Assembly (NCBI RefSeq): GCF_028618695.1
Contig: NZ_JAQIVI010000512.1
Coordinates: forward strand, 1-5,566
Length of the DNA: 5,566 nucleotides
From: Natrinema soli
Lineage (GTDB): Archaea; Halobacteriota; Halobacteria; Halobacteriales; Natrialbaceae
Direction of reading: 5' to 3'
The translations under genes and the position numbers were made by a program. The notes under the pieces are model-generated. The model was not told where the DNA came from and searched no databases. It saw only the letters and a list, made by a program, of their open reading frames with translations. Below are positions 5,305 through 5,566 of this stretch, in pieces (the stretch's first letter is position 1; the number at the start of each line of letters is the position of its first letter).

Positions 5305-5566
5305 TTACCGTCGGATCCGGGCGGCGGTCCCGATCAGCAGGGCGACCAGCGCGGCTCCGGCACCGAATCCGGGGACGCTGTCGTCACCGTTGCCGCCGTC
5401 GTCATCGTCGGAATCGGTACCGTCGGAACCGTCACCGTCCGAATCGGCACCGTCGGCGCTCTGGATCGCGAGGTCTCGCTCCGAGAAGTGGTTGACCGCC
5501 ACGAGCACGTCGGCCGTCGCCGAGGCGTCGCTGGACTGGGTCACCATGTAGCGGGACTCGTCGCTC
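5305..5566 (-). CDS. C-terminus of a PGF-CTERM surface protein (5' end outside window)
   Basis: The frame is open from the window edge to the TAA at 5305-5307, giving the last 86 residues of a longer protein; an internal ATG at 5547 is not a likely start, because coding-like sequence (SDESRY) continues before it. In order there is a folded-domain end (including VLVAVNHFSERDLAIQ), an acidic Ser/Asp/Gly linker of about 30 residues, the PGFG motif, a hydrophobic segment (about AGAALVALLIGTAA) and a basic end RIRR. This is the classic PGF-CTERM tripartite signal, processed by archaeosortase A, which removes the tail and links the protein to a lipid on the cell surface. The linker would span the S-layer region. 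The ectodomain function cannot be judged from the part visible here. The gene ends 88 bases before the oxidoreductase start. Confidence 0.85.
   Translation of the reverse strand, partial: SDESRYMVTQSSDASATADVLVAVNHFSERDLAIQSADGADSDGDGSDGTDSDDDDGGNGDDSVPGFGAGAALVALLIGTAARIRR
5407..5456. repeat. imperfect 30-base tandem repeat in the Ser/Asp/Gly linker
   Basis: The segment gaatcggtaccgtcgg (5411-5426) recurs as gaatcggcaccgtcgg (5441-5456), 15 of 16 bases identical at a period of exactly 30. With four more flanking bases the match is 18 of 20. On the - strand the units encode Gly-Ala/Thr-Asp-Ser-Asp runs of the linker. Slippage or unequal exchange could change linker length. Confidence 0.65.

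Noticed and set aside
1..5566. Frequent CTCGAG hexamers as a possible regulatory motif
   Set aside because: They lie mostly inside genes and follow from the preferred Leu-Glu codons (ctc gag), which are palindromic, so both strands show them.
1..5566. CRISPR array, insertion sequence, tRNA or rRNA
   Set aside because: No regularly spaced direct repeats, no transposase-like protein with flanking terminal repeats, and no cloverleaf or rRNA-like sequence were seen.

Overview
This 5.6-kb window looks haloarchaeal. GC content is high with strongly GC-biased third codon positions, the proteins are very acidic (Asp/Glu-rich), putative starts are leaderless with T/A-rich boxes about 25 bases upstream, and the last gene ends in a PGF-CTERM tail typical of Halobacteria. 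A Natrinema/Haloterrigena-type genome is plausible, but the sequence alone does not fix the genus.

Layout: the left part is on the + strand. A possible 3' tail of an unknown gene (1-57) is followed by a small Cys-rich zinc-binding-type protein (132-428) and a 433-residue RNase R/II-type exoribonuclease (492-1793). The exonuclease ends in a terminator-like inverted repeat that spans its stop codon. A 323-base convergent spacer (1794-2116) has no credible gene but holds several perfect inverted repeats and looks like a dispersed repeat or structured element. Everything to its right is on the - strand. Read from the right edge these are the C-terminus of a PGF-CTERM surface protein (5305-5566, cut by the window), a dihydrolipoamide dehydrogenase-like FAD/NAD disulfide oxidoreductase (5216-3696), a GNAT acetyltransferase (3562-3005) and an alpha/beta hydrolase (2899-2117). 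Spacings of about 90-130 bases and separate promoter-like boxes suggest mostly individual transcription units rather than one tight operon.

How the genes relate: the small zinc protein and the exonuclease may be cotranscribed. The exonuclease has only the RNB catalytic core and lacks cold-shock and S1 RNA-binding domains, so a neighbouring zinc-binding protein is an attractive but unproven accessory factor. The four - strand genes show no obvious shared pathway. I used starts downstream of the longest open frames for the hydrolase, acetyltransferase and oxidoreductase, because these fit family alignments and leaderless promoter spacing.

I see no CRISPR array, insertion sequence, tRNA or rRNA, prophage or recognisable defence system. 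The window is mostly ordinary chromosomal housekeeping. The points most worth a second look are the hairpin-rich spacer, palindromes at the hydrolase start and the acetyltransferase promoter, the atypical FAD motif of the oxidoreductase, and the zinc protein/RNB pair.
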